A DNA stretch of 6,934 nt from the NCBI GenBank assembly GCA_905236665.1, contig CAJONF010000135.1, positions 1 to 6,934 of the forward strand, read 5' to 3'. The translations under genes and the position numbers were made by a program. Positions 1-6,059 of the stretch are shown in pieces. How positions within the stretch are numbered: position 1 is the stretch's first letter; the number at the start of each line of letters is the position of its first letter. The DNA is from an uncultured Selenomonadaceae bacterium. GTDB lineage: Bacteria > Bacillota > Negativicutes > Selenomonadales > Selenomonadaceae. The notes below the pieces were generated by a model. It had not been told where the DNA came from and searched no databases. It worked only from the letters and a program-made list of their open reading frames with translations.

Positions 1-71
1 ATGAACGCGCCGATATTCGGCATGACCATTGCACTCAGGAATCGACCGAATTTTTGCATGGCCTCTTGCAT
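1..71 (-). CDS. mtlA: PTS mannitol-type EIIC (MtlA-like) permease, N-terminus only
   Basis: Only the first 23 complete codons lie in the window; the gene runs off the left edge. They include FGRFLSAMVMPNIGAF, which closely resembles the start of mannitol-specific EIIC permeases, where 'FG..LS.MVMPNIGAFI' leads into the first membrane segment. The family is an inner-membrane sugar transporter that imports and phosphorylates mannitol, with phosphate relayed from PEP through EI, HPr and EIIA/EIIB. The start is the ATG at 69-71, because a strong GGAGGTG (78-84) sits 6 nt upstream; a second in-frame ATG (57-59) has no such site. Whether EIIB or EIIA is fused cannot be seen. The family assignment rests on a short but distinctive motif; the substrate is inferred from it. 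Confidence 0.7.
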   Translation of the reverse strand, partial: MQEAMQKFGRFLSAMVMPNIGAF

Positions 72-77
72 GAGTAA

Positions 78-84
78 CACCTCC
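78..84 (-). promoter_or_regulatory. Ribosome binding site of the mtlA-like gene
   Basis: GGAGGTG on the minus strand, 6 nt before the ATG at 69-71. It is a near-perfect anti-SD match and decides the start of the truncated gene. Confidence 0.75.
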
Positions 85-88
85 AAAT

Positions 89-109
89 TAATGCGCAATG
101 CGTAATGAT
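89..109. repeat. Degenerate heptamer repeat, about 3 units
   Basis: Three consecutive 7-base units, TAATGCG, CAATGCG and TAATGAT, lie in the presumed 5' untranslated region of the mtlA-like gene. The first two units differ at one position and the third has decayed. Short heptamer arrays of this kind are common non-coding elements in several bacterial lineages. No function can be read from the sequence. Confidence 0.45.
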
Positions 110-142
110 TTTTACGAATTGCCTACCTTAAAAACTATGCTA

Positions 143-171
143 ATTTTAAATGCTGAATATTCTTTAGGCAA
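143..171 (-). promoter_or_regulatory. Probable sigma-A-type promoter for the mtlA-like gene
   Basis: On the minus strand a -35 box TTGCCT (171-166) and a -10 box TAAAAT (148-143) are separated by exactly 17 nt. Transcription would start near 136, giving a leader of roughly 65 nt before the ATG at 71. No clear catabolite-responsive element or MtlR operator was recognised. The boxes are good but not perfect, and the region is AT-rich, so chance matches are possible. Confidence 0.5.
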
Positions 172-240
172 GCAAAACACCTTGCACAGCGTCCCTGTTC
201 ACTGCGGACAAAATTTTACATCAGACCAAAACTTATGGAC

Positions 241-269
241 AAAAAAAATCCCCGATAAATTATCGAGGA
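241..269 (-). terminator. Rho-independent terminator of the lldP-adenosyltransferase operon
   Basis: On the minus strand, 14 nt after the adenosyltransferase stop, TCCTCGATA (269-261) pairs with TATCGGGGA (257-249), including one G-U pair, around a 3-nt loop. It is followed directly by eight T residues (248-241). A GC-bearing stem plus a long U-tract is a textbook intrinsic terminator. It separates this operon from the mtlA-like gene downstream on the same strand. Confidence 0.85.
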
Positions 270-283
270 CAGATCATCAAGAA

Positions 284-781
284 TTATTTGCGCTCTTCGC
301 GGCGCATGAGCAGGAAACAATAATCCGACAGCCGGTTGAGGAAAATTTTATCTGACGTGTGCACCGGCTCTGATTTTGCTAATTCGCAGGAAAGTCTTTC
401 AGCGCGGCGCGTGATTGTTCTTGCCAAATCGAGAAATGCTCCGCCCTTTGAATTACCCGGGATTAAAAATTCTTTCAGCGGCGGCAATTCATTTTCCAAC
501 GTGTCCATTTCCGCTTCGAGATTTTTTACGTCGTCGGCGGTTATTATCGGCTCGCGATTCAAGCTTGCGAAGTCCGCCATAAGTCGCGGCAAAAGTTTCT
601 GCAATGTAAAAATTTTTTCTCTAACGTCTTCTACTTCGACAAATGCCCGCGCAATTCCCAATGCAGAATCAATTTCGTCAATCGCGCCATATGTTTGAAC
701 TCGTAAAGAATTTTTATCGACGCGCTCGCCGGTGTATAGGCTGGTTAAACCCTTGTCGCCCGTCTTGGTATAAATTTTCAT
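284..781 (-). CDS. PduO-type ATP:cob(I)alamin adenosyltransferase
   Basis: This cytosolic enzyme transfers the adenosyl group of ATP to cob(I)alamin, making adenosylcobalamin for B12-dependent mutases and dehydratases. The 165-residue protein has the family landmarks in order: the N-terminal nucleotide loop TKTGDKG (5-11), YGAIDEIDSALG (31-42), the helix RTITRRAER (121-129) with its conserved arginines, and NRLSDY (149-154). It is a little shorter than the usual 180-190 residues because it ends soon after the last helix (MRREERK) without a tail; all recognisable motifs are present. The ATG at 781 is supported by AGGGTGA (792-786) 4 nt upstream. That site contains the stop codon of the upstream lactate permease, so the two genes are co-transcribed and probably translationally coupled. 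Whether it is housekeeping (CobA-like role) or tied to one pathway cannot be told from sequence. Confidence 0.93.
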   Translation of the reverse strand: MKIYTKTGDKGLTSLYTGERVDKNSLRVQTYGAIDEIDSALGIARAFVEVEDVREKIFTLQKLLPRLMADFASLNREPIITADDVKNLEAEMDTLENELPPLKEFLIPGNSKGGAFLDLARTITRRAERLSCELAKSEPVHTSDKIFLNRLSDYCFLLMRREERK

Positions 782-785
782 CGAA

Positions 786-792
786 TCACCCT
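786..792 (-). promoter_or_regulatory. Ribosome binding site overlapping the lldP stop codon
   Basis: AGGGTGA on the minus strand, whose last three bases are the TGA stop of the lactate permease. It lies 4 nt before the adenosyltransferase ATG. The arrangement suggests that ribosomes finishing the permease help to initiate the next gene. Confidence 0.7.
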
Positions 793-2315
793 ATGATTGT
801 TTGACCGAAATAAACTACTGCGCCCATGAATATTACGAACGGAATATAAATCTTGACTGCGAACGCCAACAGCTGAGAGTCCGCGCCCTTGACGCCGATA
901 GCCGCCGAGCCGATAGCTATTGACAGCGGAGAAATCATTTTGCCCGCGCAAGCTCCCGTTGCATTGGCGGCGGCAACCCACGCTTGAACAGATTCATTGG
1001 CTCCTATCGCTTGAGACGCTATGACTTGCAATTTGCCGAATAAAACACAGCTTGAAGTTGCCGAACCTGTAATATAAGTTCCGACCGAGCCTAAGAACGC
1101 CGCGATTAACGGATAAGCCGTGCCCGTCGCCGCAACTGCTGTATCTGCGATTTGTCCCGTCATGCCGCTATAACCCATAACTTTTGCCGTGGCGATAACC
1201 GCGATAATCGTAACCATTGTAAATTTCAAGCCGTTGATTGTTTTTTTCAGCACGCCGACCATTTCGCCGAACTTCGCGCCCTGTTTACTGCCTGCGATAA
1301 ATGCCGCTAACATTATCAGCACACCCGGCGTATTTATCCAAACAAAAGTATAAGGTGAGCCGCCCTCGCCGTTGTAAATCGGTACTGCCGTTTTGAATTG
1401 CATTAAGAATGAATTTATCGGCGGGACAAGTTTACTGGTGAACAGCAGGAAAATAAAAATTAAAATGAATGGCAAGCAAGCGTTAATCGCCTTTGCTGTA
1501 GAAATTTTTTCCTGTGCATGATCCGGCATTGCGAATTGCGGATCGTTGACGGGAAATTTTTTTGCAATGAAAACAATCGTGCCCATCGTGGCAATCGCGC
1601 CCGCTACAACCGCCAATTCCGGTCCCACGAACATTGACAGGGCAAGCTCCGGAATAAAGAATGCCAATCCCGCGCCTAAACAAAAGATCGTCATGCCGCG
1701 CAGAGCACCGAGTCCGCCGCCAGTAACGATAACCATTAGCCACGGACACAGCAAAGTTAAAACGCCCAGTTGCAGTGAAGTAAACGTTGCCAGCTGAACG
1801 GAATCAAAGCCTGTGACACTTCCCAACGTCACGAGCGGAATACCAATAGAGCCGTAAGCTGTGGGAACAGAATTTGCGATAAGACAAACAGAGACGGATA
1901 AAATCGGATTAATGCCAATTCCTGCCAACATACCCGCCGGAACCGCTATTGCCGTGCCAAAGCCAGCCATGCCCTCTAAAAATCCTCCGAAACCCCAGCC
2001 GATTAAAAGAATTAAAACGCGTTTGTCGTGGCTGACGCTCGTTAGCATATCTTTAATCGTGTCCATTGCTTTGGTATGCAGTGTTAAATTATAAGTGAAA
2101 ATTGCCGCGACGATAACTAATAAAATCGGCCAGCACGCTAGCGCGACGCCTTCAAGCACGGACTCAATCGCCCGCACGCTTTCCATATTCCAAACGCCCA
2201 TGCCAGCTGCTAGCGAAATTATCAGCGCAATCAGACACGCTTTCCACGCCGGCATTTTTATAATGCTCAGCGCAATCACCAGCCACAATATCGGCGACAG
2301 CGCAAGTAAAAACAT
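786..2315 (-). CDS. lldP: L-lactate permease (LctP/LldP family)
   Basis: This integral membrane transporter of the lactate permease family moves lactate, and in some members glycolate, with protons. The 509-residue product is hydrophobic throughout, with roughly a dozen or more membrane segments. Family signatures are GFGGFLEGMAGFGTAIAVP (108-126), CLIANSVPTAYGSIGIP (144-160), the GSVGTYITGSATSSCVLFG stretch, and ATGACAGKMISPLSIAIG near the C-terminus. E. coli LldP is 551 residues, so this is near full length. ATG at 2315 is chosen over the adjacent TTG at 2318; a purine-rich GGGG lies 6 nt before the ATG. It is the first gene of a minus-strand operon, followed after 4 nt by the cobalamin adenosyltransferase and then a terminator. 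Direction of transport and lactate versus glycolate preference are inferred from the family only. Confidence 0.92.
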   Translation of the reverse strand: MFLLALSPILWLVIALSIIKMPAWKACLIALIISLAAGMGVWNMESVRAIESVLEGVALACWPILLVIVAAIFTYNLTLHTKAMDTIKDMLTSVSHDKRVLILLIGWGFGGFLEGMAGFGTAIAVPAGMLAGIGINPILSVSVCLIANSVPTAYGSIGIPLVTLGSVTGFDSVQLATFTSLQLGVLTLLCPWLMVIVTGGGLGALRGMTIFCLGAGLAFFIPELALSMFVGPELAVVAGAIATMGTIVFIAKKFPVNDPQFAMPDHAQEKISTAKAINACLPFILIFIFLLFTSKLVPPINSFLMQFKTAVPIYNGEGGSPYTFVWINTPGVLIMLAAFIAGSKQGAKFGEMVGVLKKTINGLKFTMVTIIAVIATAKVMGYSGMTGQIADTAVAATGTAYPLIAAFLGSVGTYITGSATSSCVLFGKLQVIASQAIGANESVQAWVAAANATGACAGKMISPLSIAIGSAAIGVKGADSQLLAFAVKIYIPFVIFMGAVVYFGQTIIG

Positions 2316-2481
2316 CAATTACCCCAACCCCCTCACATAACAGAAAGAAAATAATTCCACAGACGTTTTTTCTATGACGAGCAAAAAAATTCCTGCCTAT
2401 TGAAAATTTTCTGTCAACAGTAAAAAAATTTTTATGCCTCTTTAAAATTCATAAAGTAAAATCTGCCACGAGGTGATTGTT
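2316..2481. promoter_or_regulatory. Divergent control region between lldP and the CAP-protein gene
   Basis: This 166-nt AT-rich spacer must hold the promoters of both divergent genes. On the minus strand a perfect TTGACA (2417-2412) is a candidate -35 for lldP, but the hexamer 17 nt downstream is poor (AGGAAT). Beside it is a perfect 10-bp palindrome, GAAAATTTTC (2402-2411), which could be an operator or simply AT-rich chance. On the plus strand TAAAAT occurs at 2443-2448 and 2457-2462 with no convincing -35. The plus gene has a clear GAGGTGA (2470-2476). Confidence 0.4.
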
Positions 2482-3003
2482 ATGAAAAAGTTTTTATTGA
2501 GCGTCGTGACAGTTTTATTTTTGTTTGCGGGCAATGTTTCAGCGGCGTGTTGCAACTACTGCGATTGCGGCTGTGACGGCTACTGCGAAGAATTAACTAA
2601 ACAGACTGCGCCAACAGATAATTTTGATTATCAAAATTTCGCGGAAGAGGTTTTAAATTTGGTCAATGCCCAGCGTGCTAAAGTCGGTGCGCCGCCCATG
2701 CGTTTAGCTGAAGATTTGCAACAGGCGGCGGCGATTCGTGCTCGCGAAATTATTCAAGTTTTCAGCCACACGCGCCCCGACGGCTCGGATTGTTTTACTG
2801 TTATGCACAAACGCGGCAGGACTTGGGGCGAAAATATCGCGGCTGGGAACGCTACAGCAAGCGAAACTGTCGAACAATGGATGAATTCTCAAGGGCACCG
2901 TAAAAATATTTTAAATCCCAATTTCCGTGAATTGGGCGTCGGCTATGCTTACGAAGATTATTCTACTTATCATCATTATTGGGTTCAGCTTTTCCGCGGC
3001 TGA
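2482..3003 (+). CDS. Secreted CAP-domain (SCP/PR1-like) protein with N-terminal cysteine cluster
   Basis: A 173-residue exported protein. Residues 1-21 form a signal peptide (MKK, a hydrophobic core, then NVSA), probably cleaved near A21. The mature N-terminus carries C23, C24, C27, C29, C31 and C35 within 13 residues, then a short linker and a CAP domain from about residue 52. CAP landmarks are SHTRPDG (95-101), GENIAAG (116-122), W133, GHRKNILNPNF (138-148), GVGYA (152-156) and YHHYWVQLF (163-171). H96, E117, E131 and H139 could form the usual cavity tetrad. Bacterial CAP proteins are extracellular and mostly of unknown function. ATG 2482 follows GAGGTGA (2470-2476) by 5 nt; an in-frame GTG at 2473 lies inside that site and is rejected. 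The cysteine cluster suits metal binding, disulfides or surface attachment; it is not a canonical lipobox. No terminator follows. Confidence 0.9.
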   Translation: MKKFLLSVVTVLFLFAGNVSAACCNYCDCGCDGYCEELTKQTAPTDNFDYQNFAEEVLNLVNAQRAKVGAPPMRLAEDLQQAAAIRAREIIQVFSHTRPDGSDCFTVMHKRGRTWGENIAAGNATASETVEQWMNSQGHRKNILNPNFRELGVGYAYEDYSTYHHYWVQLFRG

Positions 3004-3005
3004 AA

Positions 3006-3040
3006 TAGTTCCTAGTTCCTAATTCCTAAATCCTAAATCC
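3006..3040. repeat. Tandem heptamer repeat, five units
   Basis: Five consecutive 7-base units begin 3 nt after the CAP-gene stop: TAGTTCC twice, TAATTCC once, TAAATCC twice. The units drift gradually in the order given. The array ends 5 nt before the -35 box of the next promoter. It is non-coding and has no inverted symmetry, so it is not a terminator. It resembles the short tandemly repeated heptamers seen between genes in several bacterial groups. Confidence 0.8.
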
Positions 3041-3044
3041 CAAC

Positions 3045-3073
3045 TTGTCCCTTGTCATTTTCTTTGCTATAAT
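3045..3073 (+). promoter_or_regulatory. Strong sigma-A-type promoter for the two-component system
   Basis: TTGTCC (3045-3050) and a perfect TATAAT (3068-3073) are separated by 17 nt, upstream of the response-regulator ATG at 3107. Transcription should start near 3080, giving a leader of about 27 nt that carries GGGAGTGA (3092-3099). This is the best promoter in the window and suggests the regulator and kinase are transcribed independently of the CAP gene. Confidence 0.75.
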
Positions 3074-3106
3074 CGGCGGGAAAAAATTTTCGGGAGTGAT
3101 TGATAT

Positions 3107-3784
3107 ATGATGAGAATTCTGCTCGCCGAAGACGATAGCCGCCTCGGCAAATTAATCGAGTATATGCTCACGCAAAACAAGTTCAACGTCGAGTGGATAA
3201 CCAACGGCGCGGACATTTTTGAATACGCTATGTACTCGGAATACGACATTTTGATTTTGGATTGGATGATGCCAAACGTCTCTGGTCTGGACGCGTGTCG
3301 ACAACTGCGCGAAGCCGGTTATGAACGGGCGATTATCATGCTCACGGCAAAAGATACCGTGGAAGATCGTGTTATGGGTTTGGACGCCGGCGCAGATGAT
3401 TATCTCGTTAAACCGTTTGAATTCGACGAACTTTTAGCTAGACTTCGCGCCCTGGGCAGACGTTCTACGCAAAAAATTCAGCAGGAAGTCATTGAGCTTG
3501 GCGATTTCACACTGAACCGCACGACGAAAGTTTTAATGTGTAAAGATCAAGTTATTCAGCTCTCGCCGCGTGAATTCCAAATTTTCGACCTGCTCGCTCA
3601 AAATCTCGGCGTCGTTGTTCCCCGCGATATTATCCTTGACAGAATCTGGGGACTGGAACGCGACATTACCTCTAACAACATCGATTCTTACATGAAAATT
3701 TTGCGCAAAAAATTGATGGACGTGGACGACGGCACCATTGCTATTAAAACTGTTCGCGGCATTGGTTATCGGCTTGAGGCTTAA
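3107..3784 (+). CDS. OmpR/PhoB-family response regulator
   Basis: A 225-residue cytosolic DNA-binding regulator, activated by phosphoryl transfer from its partner kinase. The receiver domain (about 3-118) has the acidic pocket E8-D9-D10, phosphoacceptor D52 in LILDWMMP, switch T80 and conserved K102 in VKPF. A short linker leads to an OmpR-type winged helix (about 130-225) with LSPREFQIFDLLAQN, the recognition-helix region NNIDSYMKILRKKL and the terminal wing VRGIGYRL. All key residues are intact. ATG 3107 has GGGAGTGA ending 7 nt upstream; the adjacent ATG at 3110 is possible but less well spaced. The kinase gene starts 13 nt after the stop. The sequence does not identify a specific ortholog (such as ArlR, CpxR or CssR), so no symbol is given. 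Confidence 0.96.
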   Translation: MMRILLAEDDSRLGKLIEYMLTQNKFNVEWITNGADIFEYAMYSEYDILILDWMMPNVSGLDACRQLREAGYERAIIMLTAKDTVEDRVMGLDAGADDYLVKPFEFDELLARLRALGRRSTQKIQQEVIELGDFTLNRTTKVLMCKDQVIQLSPREFQIFDLLAQNLGVVVPRDIILDRIWGLERDITSNNIDSYMKILRKKLMDVDDGTIAIKTVRGIGYRLEA

Positions 3785-3797
3785 GGTTAGCTAAACT

Positions 3798-5090
3798 ATG
3801 GAAATATTTGGGCGCAGTCGTCGGCGGCTGGCATTTGCCTACGCGCTGATTATGGGAATTTTTCTGGCGGTAATAATTTTCGTCATGCATATGGCTATGA
3901 ATTGGTCAATGTTTTCCGAACAGGCGCAGGAACTTTCTGACGCGGCAAATGGCGTGGCTGAAGCGCAAATTTTTTATCTGCAAAATCCCTCGGACGCTAT
4001 AGATGAAAATCGCTACTATAAAAGCGTCAACGACAGATTATTTTTTTACATTTTCAGCGAAGACAAACAGCTCGTTCGTTTTGAGCGAGCGTCTTTTCGC
4101 ATTGAACAATTTGTTCTTGACGTTATCGAATCCGGAAATATTGAAGAAGGCGAAGTCGAAGTCTTCCGCCATTCCAACGAGACAGGGCAACTTAATACCG
4201 TGATGATGACTTCAAAAAAAATTGTCACGGATAATGCCATGCAAACTCTTTATGTCGGCAAAGACGTTACTGCGCTCTATTCCGGTTTACAAAAGGCAAC
4301 TTACGCGCAAATTTTCCTGGGGTTTATCGCGCTGTTAATCGCCTCGGCTATCGGCTACTTTATGGCGGGGCGTGCACTTGTTCCGCTAAAAGAAGCTTAC
4401 GATAAGCAAAAACAATTCGCGGCGGACGCTTCGCACGAACTTAGAACGCCGCTTGCAGTCGTCATGGCGTCGGCAGATTTGCTTTTAGCCGATCCGTCAA
4501 TCCAAAATCCCTTTCTTCGGCAGGTTATCGAAGATTTAAAGAGCGAAGTAAAAAAAATGACGAACCTCGTCAGCGATTTGCTTATGGTTGCACGCTCCGA
4601 TAACAACGCGCTAAAAGTTAAAATTCAACGGCTAGATTTGACTGAAATTTTAAAGCAGGTTATCCGCACGATGACGCCCATTGCGGAGAAAAAAAATATC
4701 CGGCTCACGGGCGAAAATTTCCGTAAAGCCATGATAAATGCCGATGAACAACGAATCAAACAGCTGTCGATTATTCTTGTCGATAACGCAATTAAATACA
4801 CGCCCGAAGGCGGCGCGGTGCTCATTCGCTTAGAACAGGTGGACAATACCCGCGTAACTTTTTCGGTAATTGACAACGGCATTGGCATTGCGCCCGAAGA
4901 TTTGGATAAAGTTTTTGAGCGATTTTATCGCGTGGATAAAGCTCGTTCGCGTGAAATGGGCGGCAATGGCTTGGGACTTTCTATTGCTGTGGAAATTGTA
5001 AAAATGCACGACGGGAAAATTTCTGTTGCCTCCCAATTCGGCGAAGGAACAAAATTTACCGTGGAACTTAAGGCTAATTTAAAGAAGTAA
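3798..5090 (+). CDS. Membrane sensor histidine kinase
   Basis: A 430-residue partner of the preceding regulator. A membrane segment (about 12-32) is followed by an extracytoplasmic sensor region of about 135 residues (34-168) and a second membrane segment (about 171-190). The linker to the HisKA helix is only about 20 residues (ending in KQKQFAADASHELRTPL), so a full HAMP domain is absent, as in a known class of small Firmicutes kinases. The phosphorylated histidine is H213. The ATPase domain shows the N box around N330 (LVDNAIKYTPEGG), the G1 box DNGIGIAPED (359-368) with FERFYRVDKARS, and the G2 box GGNGLGLSIA (388-397). The sensor region matches no ligand-binding fold I can name, and I see no cysteine in it. 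The start has only a weak upstream TAAGG (3782-3786, overlapping the regulator stop), suggesting translational coupling. Confidence 0.95.
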   Translation: MEIFGRSRRRLAFAYALIMGIFLAVIIFVMHMAMNWSMFSEQAQELSDAANGVAEAQIFYLQNPSDAIDENRYYKSVNDRLFFYIFSEDKQLVRFERASFRIEQFVLDVIESGNIEEGEVEVFRHSNETGQLNTVMMTSKKIVTDNAMQTLYVGKDVTALYSGLQKATYAQIFLGFIALLIASAIGYFMAGRALVPLKEAYDKQKQFAADASHELRTPLAVVMASADLLLADPSIQNPFLRQVIEDLKSEVKKMTNLVSDLLMVARSDNNALKVKIQRLDLTEILKQVIRTMTPIAEKKNIRLTGENFRKAMINADEQRIKQLSIILVDNAIKYTPEGGAVLIRLEQVDNTRVTFSVIDNGIGIAPEDLDKVFERFYRVDKARSREMGGNGLGLSIAVEIVKMHDGKISVASQFGEGTKFTVELKANLKK

Positions 5091-5116
5091 TGTTAAAATT
5101 TTTTTTAGAAAGGACG

Positions 5117-5125
5117 TGATATAAA
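5117..5125 (+). promoter_or_regulatory. Possible extended -10 promoter for the LPP20-like gene
   Basis: TGATATAAA fits an extended -10 element (TGn plus TATAAA). No good -35 box is seen in the T-rich stretch upstream. A start near 5132 would leave a leader of about 49 nt. If real, the LPP20-like gene can be expressed apart from the two-component genes; otherwise it is read through from them, since no convincing terminator separates the two. Confidence 0.35.
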
Positions 5126-5165
5126 CAATCTAAAAATCTTGCCGATGTTTTCAAATATTTTATCT

Positions 5166-5172
5166 AAAGGAG
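5166..5172 (+). promoter_or_regulatory. Ribosome binding site of the LPP20-like gene
   Basis: AAAGGAG, 8 nt before the ATG at 5181. It decides the start against the in-frame TTG (5139) and ATG (5145), and it places a signal peptide exactly at the N-terminus. Confidence 0.8.
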
Positions 5173-5180
5173 TGTTTGAA

Positions 5181-6029
5181 ATGCAGTTCACAAAAAAATT
5201 CGTGACGTGTTTGACTGCGGCAATGTTTATGCTGACAATGCTGGCAACCACGGCTTTTGCGGAGGATTGGGAAGTTGACTTCGATAGCGGAGTTGTTCGC
5301 GTTGTCGGCGAAGGTTTCGGCATGAGCAAGTACAAAAAGAGTCCCGGCAAATATCGTTTAACTGCGTCGAAGGCGGCGCGCATGGACGCTCAAGCTAAAT
5401 TGGTTGAGTTTATGGGCGTGCAGGTAAAAACCAACGCTTCAATGACTGATTATGAGCTCAATGAATACGTTGTCACCACTTCAGCGCAGGGCATCGTTCG
5501 CAATGCAAAAGAAGTTGGCGAGCCGCAATATTTCGATGACGGCACCTGCAAAGTTATCATGGAAATGAGTCTTTACGGCGGCAAAGGTTCCGTCGCTGAA
5601 GTTGCTTACCTGCCCTTCAAAGATGAGCCGAAAGTTTCCTTTATGCAACCGACTGATAAATCCGTTGCAAGCAAACCCGATGTCGTTGGACAAAAATACA
5701 CCGGCTTGGTTATTGACTGCCGCGGAATTGGAGTCCTTAACCCCGTCATGAGCCCAGTAATTAAAAATGCGAACGGTCAAGCGATTTATGGTCATATGAA
5801 TCTTGACTACGACAAAATTATTATGAACGGCATGGCTAGCTATGCTGGTGACGCTTACGACCAAATTGCACGTGCTCGCGCCGGCAACAATCCGCTTGTC
5901 ATCAAAGCTCAAAGCCTCACAGATCTTAGCGCAAATCCGGTTGTCTCCGTTGCAGACGCTGACAGAATCCTTGCGGCGAATCAACAAGATAGATTCTTGA
6001 ATGACTGCGCAGTTGTTTTTGTTCGCTAA
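5181..6029 (+). CDS. Exported LPP20/FlgT-N-like protein
   Basis: A 282-residue protein with a signal peptide (MQFTKK, hydrophobic core, AFA; cleavage likely after A27), so it is exported to the envelope or periplasm. C10 lies within the signal hydrophobic core and is not a lipobox, so it is probably not a lipoprotein. Residues about 35-135 resemble the LPP20/FlgT N-terminal domain: VVRVVGEGFG, then a helix with AARMDAQAKLVEFMGVQV (66-83), then a strand pair ending in CKVIMEMSLYG (123-133). A second region (about 173-282) starts YTGLVIDCRGIG and ends DRFLNDCAVVFVR; it resembles the C-terminal half of related exported proteins of unknown function. In Gram-negative bacteria related domains occur in outer-membrane and flagellar-associated proteins, but there are no flagellar genes here. 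The gene lies 90 nt after the kinase on the same strand and may be its target or simply a neighbour. Function unknown. Confidence 0.8.
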   Translation: MQFTKKFVTCLTAAMFMLTMLATTAFAEDWEVDFDSGVVRVVGEGFGMSKYKKSPGKYRLTASKAARMDAQAKLVEFMGVQVKTNASMTDYELNEYVVTTSAQGIVRNAKEVGEPQYFDDGTCKVIMEMSLYGGKGSVAEVAYLPFKDEPKVSFMQPTDKSVASKPDVVGQKYTGLVIDCRGIGVLNPVMSPVIKNANGQAIYGHMNLDYDKIIMNGMASYAGDAYDQIARARAGNNPLVIKAQSLTDLSANPVVSVADADRILAANQQDRFLNDCAVVFVR

Positions 6030-6059
6030 AAAAATTTGATATGTTTAGATGAAATTTTT
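6030..6059. terminator. Weak bidirectional terminator candidate between convergent genes
   Basis: AAAAATTT (6030-6037) and AAATTTTT (6052-6059) form a perfect 8-bp inverted repeat around a 14-nt loop. It fills the gap between the stop of the LPP20-like gene (6027-6029) and that of the convergent HxlR gene (6058-6060). The stem has only A-T pairs, so it would be weak, but it is the only symmetric element where both transcripts should end. Confidence 0.3.

Noticed and set aside
98..355. Plus-strand open frame between the mtlA-like gene and the adenosyltransferase
   Set aside because: It starts with a non-ATG-like context and no SD, crosses the clear minus-strand terminator and promoter, and runs into the 3' end of the adenosyltransferase gene. 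The protein has no recognisable feature.
336..698. 120-codon plus-strand open frame inside the adenosyltransferase gene
   Set aside because: Antisense shadow of a strongly conserved gene; serine-rich low-complexity translation and no SD.
3080..3092. Inverted repeat GAAAAAATTTTC at the presumed transcription start of the response-regulator gene, as an autoregulatory site
   Set aside because: Only 5-bp A/T-rich arms; such repeats are frequent in AT-rich spacers, and a similar one occurs at 2402 in an unrelated context.
5077..5106. AT-rich imperfect inverted repeat followed by a T-run after the kinase gene, as a terminator
   Set aside because: The arms are only A and T with a bulge, and the stem has no GC pair; it is too weak to call, so read-through into the next gene is assumed possible.
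5481..5987. 168-codon minus-strand open frame inside the LPP20-like gene
   Set aside because: It lies antisense to a gene with SD, signal peptide and domain pattern. Its translation resembles no family and has no SD, so it is a codon-bias shadow.
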